A stretch of 64,000 bases of DNA from Channa striata (lineage: Eukaryota > Chordata > Actinopteri > Anabantiformes > Channidae), in NCBI GenBank assembly GCA_033026295.1, contig CM065170.1, positions 6,953,540 to 7,017,539 of the forward strand. Reading direction: 5' to 3'. A program made the position numbers and the translations under genes. Shown piece after piece: positions 1-11,975 of this stretch. The notes beneath the pieces are model-generated. The model did not search any database and was not told the DNA's origin. It saw only the letters and a list, made by a program, of their open reading frames with translations. Within the stretch, counting starts at the first letter, position 1. Each line of letters starts with the position of its first letter.

Positions 1-3000
1 AGTATACCCAACGCTACATCACTGCCCACGCCACAACAGAGGGGGATTAATTTCTCTGTGTAATCAGTCACTTAAATCTCCAACTGTATCCCCAGCATAG
101 TGACAGATTGCCAGTTTGAGCTTGCTGTGCAGTGTTGACAGTTCCCGCATACATGTGCCTGTGTTGAGACGTGCAGAGACACAACTGACAGGCTTATTTG
201 TCTTTTTGATGCATTTGTGTGTGTGTAAAGCAAGACGGCTTGCACTGTCACGGAAACAAAGCATCAAGGAACGCAAAGAGAAATCAGGGAGGAAACGGTG
301 CAAAGTGGCATTAAGCTGCCATGTTTTACCTGACCCCTTAGCCTTTCGCGAATCTAATCACCGCAGGATCGCTCATGGCTGCAGACTGCTGCGTGATTCC
401 CACATTGGGGGGAAAAATGTGTGAGATGATGTATTGTGACAGGAAAACTTCCCCTGCTGTTCTGCTGTCAGGATGTAAAGCTTTAAATATTCAGGTTGAC
501 TGGATCCACACTTCAGTCTTATGTATCGACAGCACTCATGCCATTAGTCTGCTGTGGGAATGGGGCCTGTGTGAGCAGAATGCTAATGGGGTCTGAAGCA
601 GTACTCGATCTCCCTGGCTGCCAGGGTCAAAGGTCATCCGTCCATTCCTCCATTCAGTCACCAGGGAGCAGGTGAGACCTTGGCTCCATCACTTAGCCCC
701 ACATCTCTCTAGACAGGTGACAGAGCCCAGGGGACAGCTCTGTTTAGACCCTGGACACAGTGCAGCAGGGTTGGGAGATTGTCTGTAGATGTGTGGGTGT
801 TTGTATTTGGTGTAATGTGTGAATCAAGGTGGGGTTTATGTGCTGGAAAAGAGCGGTAGGACACTCCAAACAGGATAATTGGGGTGAACATGCTGTCACT
901 TGTCAAAGATGTCACACTAAAATGTGAGCTTTGTTAGGAGTGGATGAAAGCTTTTCATGCTGTGCTCAGCTTATTGAGATGTGTGTGTGTGTGTGTTTTC
1001 CTGTGTACCTCTGTGTATGTGTGCTTGTGTATTTTGATGCATGGGTGCTCGGTGCCCATTTTCGAGCTGTCAGCATTCCTTCCTGTTTAGCATGAGTTTT
1101 AATTGTGCCATGTCTCTCTGTCTGGTTCTGTCTCAGGATGTGGAAACTCATGCACCTGTATAAGGCGATACACTTGTGAATTCAGAGAGAGAGTGAAGTT
1201 TGTGATCATTTATTATCATAAATGTTTTGTATGTGCCCTTTGCACGGGTGGCATGTGGATACATATGTATGTGACTCTGCTCTTTGTCTTTGTGCACTAA
1301 TACTGAGCTCTGGCTAAAGAACACAGCTTAGCAAATCCCCCTAGCCCCAAATATAGCTACTGTATGCATACTTCCCATGATTACACACACACACAAAGAG
1401 AGAGAGAGTGAGGTTGGCTGGCAAAGGTGAAGAGCACCCTGAGCAAAAGACATTTAGTGGCTTTTAATCTGTGTAAAGCCAGCGTGTATGTGCAGGACCG
1501 TATGATATTGTTACACAGCAGCACTCCATGCATGGGCCATGGATGTGTGGCTGCCTTCACAGCCCATAGAAAGCCCCATTGATTCTGTCTGCTAAAAGCG
1601 TGTGTGTATTGGTTTCCTCAAACAGACATGGACACACACTCAACACCAAGCTTCCAGTGAGAAGCTAGAGCAGGAAGGCTTCACTCGACTGGCAGCACAC
1701 ATGTTCCTCTCTCTCTCTCTGTCTCTCTCTCTTCCTTTTTACTGGTCCTTTTGTACCTCCCTAGGTTGTCACAACTGAGAGAGGCTCAGGGATGTGTAGG
1801 CAGCTCTCCAAACTTACATGTCTCTCAGAAAGACATGAATCGGCAGCAGACAGGCTTCCCAAAACAACCACATTTAGATCGCTCTCAATCCCTCTGTTAA
1901 GTAGAAATAATTCTGTGACTCCCCATAGAATAGGCGGCAGCTTTTATTTTGGTGGGATGAGGGTCCATTTCATAATGACAAGTGGTCTGCATCGTGCTGG
2001 ACAGACGACAATCCTAGAATGGGGAGGTCGGCTGCATAGTTTGCATCCTATTAAAAGAATAAATGTTAAACCCAAACTCAGAAGTGTGCAGCTCTAAACT
2101 ATATGTGAATGTTGAAAATAGGTTATCATCAGTCAAAGTCCTTTTTTAAGAAAGTATAACTGTGGTGGAAATCCCACAAAAGTCTAATCTGCTCACTTTC
2201 ACTTTCATTAGTTTTACCCCCAGTTTGGAATAACCCAGATTTTTTTAAATTAACACAACACCCCTTTTCTTTTTCTCATTATTGAAAAAGGCTTGACACA
2301 TCTTAGGCACACGTGATAACAAAGGTTTCGTTTTCCACGTCGGTCCAAAGCAGTGAGACTGAACACTTCATTGGAAGATACTAATTTATCAGCATGTAAA
2401 TCATGGGTTTCATAGTTTATCAAAATAACTAATGCCAACTTCACCAAAAAACGATTTAATTAGATACACAAATTGATATCCACATATAAAACAAGCAGTA
2501 ATCAATCCCAACAACAACTTCTGCTCTCAAATCTCAACGAATGTCGTTTCAGTGAACATGGATGTCACACACCGCAGTTTAACTGCACCCAAAACACCCA
2601 GACATTTCAGATTAACCAAACACTGCTTCTGTTTTTCTTCTGAATTAAAAAAGACATGACACCTGACACCTACCATGCTGCCGTACACGTATCTGCCAGT
2701 CGTCTTATCTCTCCTCCCCGGCTCCCATATCCTCCCCCTCTTAGAGGCATATAAGCAGCGAAAATTTTCTTTTTGCACTTTTTCTTCCTTTCTGTCACAT
2801 TTTATTAGTCCCCAACAGACACATATCCAGGCATTCATAAACATCTATATACTTATAGTTGAAGTCCATAAACATCCAGCATCTTCGATGTTTCTGTGCT
2901 GGTCGATGTGATGCGCTGCTTTGCCATCGTTTGTTACTTGTTAACCCACTGGTGTCGATCACATGAACATATTAGCCCTTTGCTGTTTTGCGTTGGTTTT

Positions 3001-3333
3001 CGAACATGCATGCATGCCTACTCATGTGTGTACTTGTCTGGTTGCAGGTAATACAATTAACTGTTAAATCTGCTTCTCTGCATAAAATATTATCTCTGGA
3101 GATTGTCCCAAGCTCACATTAACAGCCCAGGCGCTAAAGGGGCTCGCTAGGAAAGCAGGAGTCAAGTCAGCAGGAGGCGGCCTAGCTAGGAAGCTAGGAA
3201 ATCTACCATCAGTAATATTAAAATACAGCGTTTCAGGGCCATCGGATCATGACATTTACTGCTGTTATTGTAATATCATTTATTGTTTTGGAACATCTCT
3301 TTTCCCCAGACCGGCTTCGTCCTCCTCCTATCT

Positions 3334-3349
3334 ACTACATTTCCCATGA
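3334..3349 (+). promoter_or_regulatory. ZNF143/Staf-like motif
   Basis: ACTACATTTCCCATGA fits the ZNF143 (Staf) binding consensus in which ACTACAA precedes TTCCCA, allowing one or two mismatches. Such motifs are mainly found in promoters. About 100 bp downstream, an ATG at 3446 is followed by a donor-like gtaagt at 3458. Promoter activity is an inference. Confidence 0.35.
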
Positions 3350-5181
3350 CACCTTCGTTGCACTTATATTACAGAAGTGTGTCTTAGCTGGAGGTTTTAC
3401 ATGTTGGTACCAGTGCTGACAGCATAGCTTTATTCAGCAACAGCGATGCGACCGGCAGTAAGTCCTGGTGTTTTTAGGCTGCTGTATTATTGTCATTGCA
3501 GAAGGCATCACAGTGAAAAAAGATAAGTCTTCTGTAGAATTGTTATATATTTCAGAAATGTTTAATTTCTGGCCATTTGTTTTGGTGGGATTATGTTTTG
3601 GAATGTTCAGCTCATTCCACCGAACGTCAAGTTGATTTTTTTTTTTTTGGGTGTGTTGAAACACAATTATTTAACCATGCAGTTCAGTCCTAGCATAGCC
3701 CCTCTGCACATAATGCCATCCTGTTACAGTGTCTATAGAAAACACTTCCGCCTACTTTTCATTTATTAGAACATTTGGTCATGGCAGATTTATAGTTCAG
3801 TTTGCTATTTGGACAAAAAAAAAACTTGCATTACAAATTCACTGCACTCAGGTGATCGCCATTTAACCAATTATGCATTACTTACTATTTAGGTTACTTT
3901 AAAAAGATAAATGGAAATGCAGTTTCTCTTTTATTATTTTACTTGATTTAAATAACTTTGATTTTTTTTTCTTCTTGGTAGTTTTGTCTTAAAAGCCACT
4001 TTCCATAAATCATGATTTTGGTTGGAATAAAACAAAAGATTAAAACTTGAATATTTTTTATAGACACTGGGAGGTCTTGGAGTGTTGGATGAAACTCATA
4101 ACCATCTCCATGTTCGGTGACACCGGCTGTTGTATAGAGAGAGTGTAATCCCAACTAGAGAAGGAAAATAAAAGAAAGCACATAAACGGCCTACGGTCAA
4201 AATGACATTTATCATAGTTAACTGTAGGGAATGAATTCACCATTAAACTACAAAACGGACATCAAATGGGTGCTGTTTTGACAGGCATGACTAGTGTTAT
4301 ACTTAATGACATAATCTTGAACAACACAAAATAAAAGACCACTTACGAACAAGCACCAGAGCTTTACCACACGTTTGTCTGTTTGTGAAGTCCCAGCTAA
4401 CTCCCTCGTAGCCACCGCTCTGTCTGTGTTCCCATTAACATCACAACGTTATTATCCCTCTACATTTTCCACTCTGCTGACGCTGAGACAGCCAAACGTA
4501 ATATCCTGACATAGCTGACATCATGACTAGATAACACAAACACAAAATAGATGTTAACACCCGCTTCGCTGGTGATACAAAGATACGTGGCTTGGATGGG
4601 AATCAGAGAGCCCCAGGCGTGTCTACCCACTAGCATGATTTGAGTCCTTCTTTGTCCTGCTTTGACCCAACGCTCTGTGTCTGTCTATGCTTGGATCATC
4701 TCAGCTGCTACTGGGGTGTTCCCCTGCAACGATATGTGGGCATCTGTTCAACAATATGCTACTTTGAGAGGGATACACTTGGAACAAGAAAGCTAAACAA
4801 AGGGGGAAAAAAACCACAAATTGGATACAGATTTGTTCCTGGAAACAATTTTTCATCTTGTTCCAATATTTTTAGATTGTCTGTGTATTTTGTTTAGACT
4901 TTCATGGTTATTGCCTACGTCGATGTTGATAAATTGGTTTTTGACTGGCTGTAAAATTGGAAATGTTAATAACATTGTCATCCTGAGGACAAAATGGTGG
5001 CACTGTCAAAGAATAGGCAAGCACCTGGATGGTGTGCGTGCCGCTATTTAGACTCTAAATATATTTTGTATGTGGTCAGACAAAGATTAATCTTTCTCAT
5101 GGGTGGGGCTCGGGCCTAAGCAGTAGTTAAAACACAGACTGACTCTTCTCTACCTTGTTCTTTTCTCTCTCCCTGCATCAT

Positions 5182-5183
<2 letters not shown>

Positions 5184-5226
<43 letters not shown>
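5184..5226. repeat. (CA)n microsatellite
   Basis: About 21 uninterrupted CA units after tgcg. Likely length-polymorphic. Confidence 0.97.
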
Positions 5227-5227
<1 letters not shown>

Positions 5228-8200
5228 CTGTCATAGTGGACAGCAGTGAGGCAGGGGCCTACATGACCAGAATAAACAATACGGGATCAGGGACATGAAC
5301 ACAGAATGAGAATTAAGTCTGCACTGCAAAGGAATTATTTTCAGCATCGAGTAGTGGGGAGTGGAGTGTGTATTGGACCGGGAAGAGGTGACTCTCCTCC
5401 CCTTCTTTGCACACACCCCTCACCACTCGCTCTGCGTTCATAGCCCATGGAGATAATCCTCCCTTACTGTAAATAGTCTTTAATTGGGATGCGAGTTAGA
5501 ACAAGATACAGACGGTATTTGGCGGACAAGGAGCAGAATCTCCTCTGCTCTTGTAGGCCCTTGTCAACTCTCCAGAGAAGAGCTCCACCGGGGCTGCCTG
5601 GAAAGCTATTCCCAGACTGGATGCGTAGGTGTAGGAGAGTTGGTTGGTTCCCACTCTCTCCTGGCCTAAAGCAGTGTTACAGTCTGTCATTCATTTGAGG
5701 CGATAATCACAGGAGGTTAGCATAGCCAAAAAAAAAAAAAAAGAATATTGCAGTCGATATTTTTGTGGGCAAGCAAAAACCAAATGAGATGCTCGTCTTG
5801 CAGAGCTTGAAGCCTTTGTATTTTATTTTGGGTATCTGGTGATGAACAGGAAAGACTATTTAGAAATGAGTAGTAACACCTTCCTTCAAGCTCCTGGTGG
5901 GTGGGGAGGTAGCTCTGTCCAGTGTTTACATTTTCATCATGTGTAACTGGGCCATAACAGGTGAAAACTTCTTTACATCCCCCCAAACAACCTATTAATA
6001 AGTCAAGCTTTGTGGAAGCAGGAGATGTGGGGCCTAAAGATGGCCGCATAGCTATGTCACTGTTCCCTACCTGCACATGTTGACCCGACAGAGTAGACCA
6101 GCAATGACAGCCGTTGTAAGATAACAACGCTTAAACTAACGGCTGCAGATTTAGAATAACCTGGTCTGAGAGACACTGGAGGGCATGAAGGACTCCAGCA
6201 TCTGCCAGTATATAACCACATCCCTCCCCATACAGTCTCCTCTTTAGCTGTCCAGAATATTCACTGCGTTGGTCCCAGGCGTAGTTTCTCAAGTGTAAAT
6301 ATGCATGTTGCCAGGATTGAAAAATACATAACTAAACTTGTAAGAAAGACTTGTTTTATTTGCCAATCAACTGCTTCCATATTATGGACGTATAGAAACA
6401 TGCTACGCTGTGTGAGATTAAGTTCTCTATAAGTAGAAGAAAACAAGATGGTCACAATTGCCTAACTCTTTGCCAGCCTAAACCTTTCAATAATCAGGAT
6501 ACATATTTATAATTATAGATTAGTGTAAACGTTTAGTATGTTAACACTGCAAATGGATATTGAGACAATGTAGACAAAGTAGTTGCTATGAGTTTATATG
6601 AAGTTGTACACGACCACATGTCAAACTGTCCAAATTACGAAGAAATGAAAGAAGTGGCAGCTTGGCTGTCCCGAATGTTAAACTGTATTTTTGTTCCATG
6701 CGTAAGTCTTATGTAGACCAGTAGAAGACAGCCTTCTCACCTTTATATTTTACAAGACCTCGTCTTTTCTGCTTTACCTCCTAAACTTATTAAGCTTCAC
6801 TCAGTCCAGTTATGTCCTCCTTATTGTCAACATGGCAGTTAGCAGTGAATCCCACTCAAACCCCTTTAAAATGGCACACTCAGAGCCCTATATTTAATCA
6901 TTTCAATCTAATTACCGGAGAAGCTGCTTTTCAGTTTCTTTAGCTGTCTGCCAAATTATTCACTCTGTCTGATATGATAAAGGCATGAGAACATTTAATG
7001 ATTTGTGTTCTCTGTATAATCTCCGTGGAACTTCATTCTTTTTTTACCTTTGTTTTACGTTAGCAGTGCAGATATATGGGAGTTCCATTCTCTATTAGAT
7101 GTGATGGGCAGAGCCAGATGAGTACAATCTAGAATATATTTACTTTTAATTTCTGTCTGCAAACCTCTGGCAATTCATCAAATCTGGAGTTGGGGTTTTG
7201 GCTGTGCTGTGAATGACATCTGCAGATTAACAGACTGGAACATTTCAGATGTTGTTTCCAAAGAGGACCAGGTCCTCTCTGCTCTGCCCATTGCTCCCTC
7301 TTTGTCCTCTGGTACGGTTTGGCTTCACTCGTTGGACTTGACCTCGCTCTTCACAGCCCTTCAGGAAGTCATCGTTGTGAAGTCACAAAGAGAATTCTAC
7401 CAAACTAGTCAAGGAGAACTTGTAGCACTGATGGGTCAGAAATGAGAACCGGAAGCAAGTGTCTCTGCTGCCAAAAGTTACAGGAGTCTCCACATTACAA
7501 AATCATATACATATGTCTATTAAAATATTCTGTATTTGGAATTGTTGCATGTTATAAATGAAAACCGCAGTAGCAAAGTGAGCTACTGTACTGGACACAG
7601 GACACAGCAAGAACTGGCATTGGTCCCCTGTTTGTGAGTTGAATTATCCTATGAGTTACTGTTCCTTTCTAGTATACATACATATATATATATACATTTT
7701 ACATTTAAATATGGATTTATTTTATTCTTCTACAACATCTCAATGGAGCGGAATTATATGGTGTTTGAAGAGAGTTGGATTTTTTTCCACATGATTTTGG
7801 CAACCTAACCCTCTTAATTTCTACGCACCCTCTAAAATGTTTCAGAGATCCTTTTTCTTTGAAGACAAAAGACACTTCCTGCTTCTTCTTTTTTTTTTTT
7901 TTAATATAGTTCTCTGGAGAAACAGCGGGTAGGTCCCCCCCTCCTTCGCTTGGGTCGGCCCCTTGCGATAACCTGTGCAAGGAGAGAAGCTGCTGAGTGA
8001 TAGCGATAGAGATTGAGATAAAAGATACAGCGGTGGGTTTTAACTGATGAGTCACTCTTGTGGTCCGCGGCCGCCGGATCCTCCATGTGTCCTGGCTCGA
8101 GGTGTTAATTAGAGCTGGAGGGATGGTGAAGAATGCAGGAGGATGAGGGAGTGAACGAAAAAGGACAGAACTGAGAAACAAAAACCATATTGATTCATCA

Positions 8201-10660
8201 GTGGCCTTGTGTGCAGCCTCACATCTTTATCAGTCCTCATCTAATAGGTGTCTGAAATATATATGTCTCTCATGCTTCACTTAAGAAAAGAGGACAGCTC
8301 ACCACTATCTAGCATCCATCACGAACTGGGTGCTGATGTCACAGGGAGCCTCTCATTAAGAGCAGTGGCTATTCTTACAAAGCCAACAACCTCAGCAGTA
8401 TTACTTTTTCTAAACCATATTACACTGTTTTAAAATGTAGCCACATCCTTTTATTTAAGCGGTGTCATTACACAAACAGGGAAATACATGTATTATTAAT
8501 ATAATGAATCAAAGTGACATGTTTATCATATCAGTGAAACACCATTTTCTTAACGCGAGGGCCTGGCATGTCTCACCTGGTCACAGTTGCCGCAGCCGGA
8601 AAACATTTTCAGCAGGAATGAATCAGAGGCTTGGATATTCTTTACTTTATATTGAATTTCCAACTCAAGTTTTATTTCTAATTTTGATCAGTTCGTTACT
8701 TTTACATTTGACTCGAAACATTATACCCAAGGTTGGGAAAATGTCTGACAACGATAAAATACGTTTTTGAACACAGACGCTGAGCACATCATCCACAGAA
8801 TAGTGACACCCTGACAGCAAACACCTTAATTATCGCTCGTCCACATGAGGTTTTTGTGTGAGCTGCAAACCATCTGTTTGACGAGGAAACGCTACTCGGC
8901 GAAAAACCACGCACAAATTATTGTGCCTGCGTCCTACTTGTTTACTGTGCAGTCTATTTCAATGACTAGCTGCCAATTATTTGTGGGTCTAAGTTCCAAG
9001 TGTGTACTTTTGTTGTAATTTCCTGCGCTGGACAGAGGAAAAATAACAGAGCAGTGAATGTGCAAACAAGGTGCGATTTAAGACAGGGTCTTTTATTATG
9101 TATATTATAAAGGGTTTAGTTGGATCGACACTGTTAAAGACTTTCCAGACGTGGATTAATCATTTTATGTGAACTTGTTTTGTTCTGTCACATCACTAAT
9201 ATTGTAATTCCAGACAGAGGAACAGATTAATAATTTCCTACTGTAGTGGAAAAGTTAATTACTTACATTATAGATGATCATATTATAGATCATCTGTCAT
9301 TTCTCTTGGTGGAACAACTTAACAGAACAAATCTTAGAACAGGATCGCTCATATTGTTTGTCAAATTAGTTTTTCCCTTCACTGTTACGGGATATAGGTG
9401 TCATGAACATTTTGGTTTTGACAAGATATCTGCAAAAATATCCAGATAGTTTCACAATTAAGAGACGTGGAAAAATAAGTGATTGGAACCCAGAGGGACA
9501 TATAGCCACAGTTTTTTTTTTTTTTCTCCCCACCTCCTGCAGCGCAGCACTGCACGGATCATCCATGTAGTGCAGGAGCTATTAAATCTGCTTCACTGCA
9601 AGGAGAGACAGGGAACTTCATTTATGTCAACATCACTCAGGTTTTCGGCATTTCGACATTTTGTTGTTGTTTGCCAAACAGAGAGAGTGGTGTGTAGCTT
9701 GAAGGGGGGTTGAAGTGGAATACGAGACACAGAAGAAACTGAGCATGTCAAAGCGATGTTCTGAAAAGCAAATAAGCTGCACAATGAGTGAAAGAGTTTT
9801 CTCCACAAAGTGTGCGCATTTGCAAAATATAGGCTTTTCAGTGTTCATTCATGAATGCAAATAGCATCTATTAGAAAAGCTTAAGATTAGAGAGCGTCAA
9901 TCACCACATAATGCGATCAGCCATTCACAAGAACAAAGACGAGCTCCTGTAACGAAGGTGGAAAAGCTCCACGGGGAAAAGATGGAGCTCTGTGCGACTT
10001 CTGGCTGTCACCCTTGGCAGAAGTCCTTCTGCACCTTCTTGACTTACTAGCAGGGTGTTCAATGGTTTGGCACTTGTTCGAGCCTCCTCCCCAATACCTT
10101 TATCACTCCCTCCTTACCGAGGCCACCGGACCAGCCATGTTGAGGTTGATTGATGATAGGAAGGTGACAGTGAGGGGGGAAAAAAAATCGACATCATTTT
10201 TGATGCTTGTCAATTAAAAGGGCTTTTATCTGCAGTGTTTACAGTTACTGCGGAGTAAGTGCTGCAAATGCATTCATAATTAACAGGGATTATAGCCGTC
10301 ACTGACTTGCTCACAGATTTATATTTAAATCTGTTTCACTAATCAATTACTTATCAGTCATAATTGAGTTTACTTGGGGCTTAAGTGACAAACATAAAAA
10401 TATTCACTCTTTGGTTTTCACTTTCACCTTTTTTTTTTTCACATTCTATTTTTGTCCCCATTTCCTCACCTGTCTTTCTCTGTCCACCTTTCTCAATTTT
10501 TTTTTTTTTTTTTACCTTTTCTGTCTGTCTGCACTCAACTCGCTCCATCTTCCTGGCAAAGCGAGGGCGAGAGCAGTGCGAGGGGAGCATGTACGTGTGA
10601 ATAATGGAGGAGGCCAGCTTCTCCCTAACGAGGGGTGTTTGATGGCTGACCTCGGCCTAG

Positions 10661-10686
10661 TGTGTGTGTGTGTGTGTGTGTGTGTG
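10661..10686. repeat. (TG)n microsatellite
   Basis: Thirteen TG units in the non-coding 5' region. Confidence 0.95.
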
Positions 10687-11743
10687 CTCAAGGTGTTCTA
10701 CCTTTCTCCTCCTCCATTATTCAGCGTCATACCATTGCCGTTTCCACCACAAAACCCTCTCAGATTGTGGCACCTGGGAATCAAATGTTAATAGACACCA
10801 GGCCCACACACTCACACACACATCGCAGCCACAATTGCTCAAGTCGTACACGGAAGAACTAGCTTGATTGACAAGACATTAACTCGACAGCTTTGTTGTT
10901 GTTTTGCATCATTTATGCTCTTACAACAGGTGCGACTGGTGGTTTTTCAATCCCAGCATGTGACTGCGTATATTTGAAATTTCCTCTCTTCTGTTCGTTG
11001 CCTCACCTGTTATTGTTCAGTGTATTGTGGGAGCAAATTTATGGAGAGAAATTTGCCTCAATATGAGAAATCCCCTATGAATGCAAAGTTAGCTACCAGC
11101 ACCAAATACAAAATATATTTATGGAGTAGAGCACAGGAAGGATCTCAAAACTAGAGATGAAACAAAAATGGTAAATTAACTAAAAATTCACTAGCAACTT
11201 TTTCCTCATATTTTATTGGTCACTAAGGTAATTATTTTTAAGAAAGAATTAAAAAGAGGTGCAAGCCAGACACCAAGTGGGGCCTTTGCATTTTAGTCGT
11301 TTTAATAATAATAACAACAACAAAGAAAATAAGAATATAAATAAAATATTAGATTAAAGCTACAGTGCCACATGCACCTTTTTTCCCCAAAACACAGTTA
11401 CAGAACAGCACTGGCAGCAGTGCGTGGAAAAGGCTTTTGGGAAGTCACATGTCCTCTGACTCTGACTCCTCTGGGGGCTTCCCTCGTAGTTGCCCCTGTA
11501 ATGACGTGTACCTGCGTTTCTGTGTTTCTCAGTGAGATGAGTAGGTGAGCTCCGTAAAATATGACAAACGGAGCTGAAAAACAGACGGGAGTTGTCACTG
11601 TGATGATGGTTTAACATATTGAGGGGTTTGGGTTTTAAAGAGCGGAGCCCGAGCCAAACACCCACTAGTAAAAACAAAGAGGAGCAGGAACTCCTCTCCG
11701 CATCAACCTCAACTAGATGCCGTGAGAAGGACAAGTTTCCAAC

Positions 11744-11745
<2 letters not shown>

Positions 11746-11823
<78 letters not shown>

Positions 11824-11824
11824 T
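11746..11824. repeat. long (TG)n microsatellite, about 79 bp
   Basis: The longest dinucleotide run in the window, ending in gcgcg. Alternating purine-pyrimidine sequence of this length can adopt Z-DNA. It creates repeat-peptide open frames on both strands, which are not genes. Confidence 0.98.
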
Positions 11825-11950
11825 ACATGTGTGAGCTCCGACAGTGGGAAGCTGCAATGTAATTGCTGACACTGTCCAGAGGATTGAATGTAATGAAGGT
11901 AGCTGCTTACAGGCTGCTTCATTAGTACAGCCAGGCCTGGGGCACTCCCC

Positions 11951-11975
11951 GTGTGTGTGTGTGTGTGTGTGTGTG
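11951..11975. repeat. (GT)n microsatellite
   Basis: Twelve GT units, 126 bp downstream of the longer TG run. Confidence 0.95.

Noticed and set aside
7717..8181. 154-residue open frame on the - strand
   Set aside because: Contains a poly-lysine stretch from an A/T run, has no domain, and has no splice or promoter support.
9272..9295. Perfect 8-bp inverted repeat agatgatc / gatcatct
   Set aside because: Short, AT-rich and isolated; expected by chance in this much sequence.
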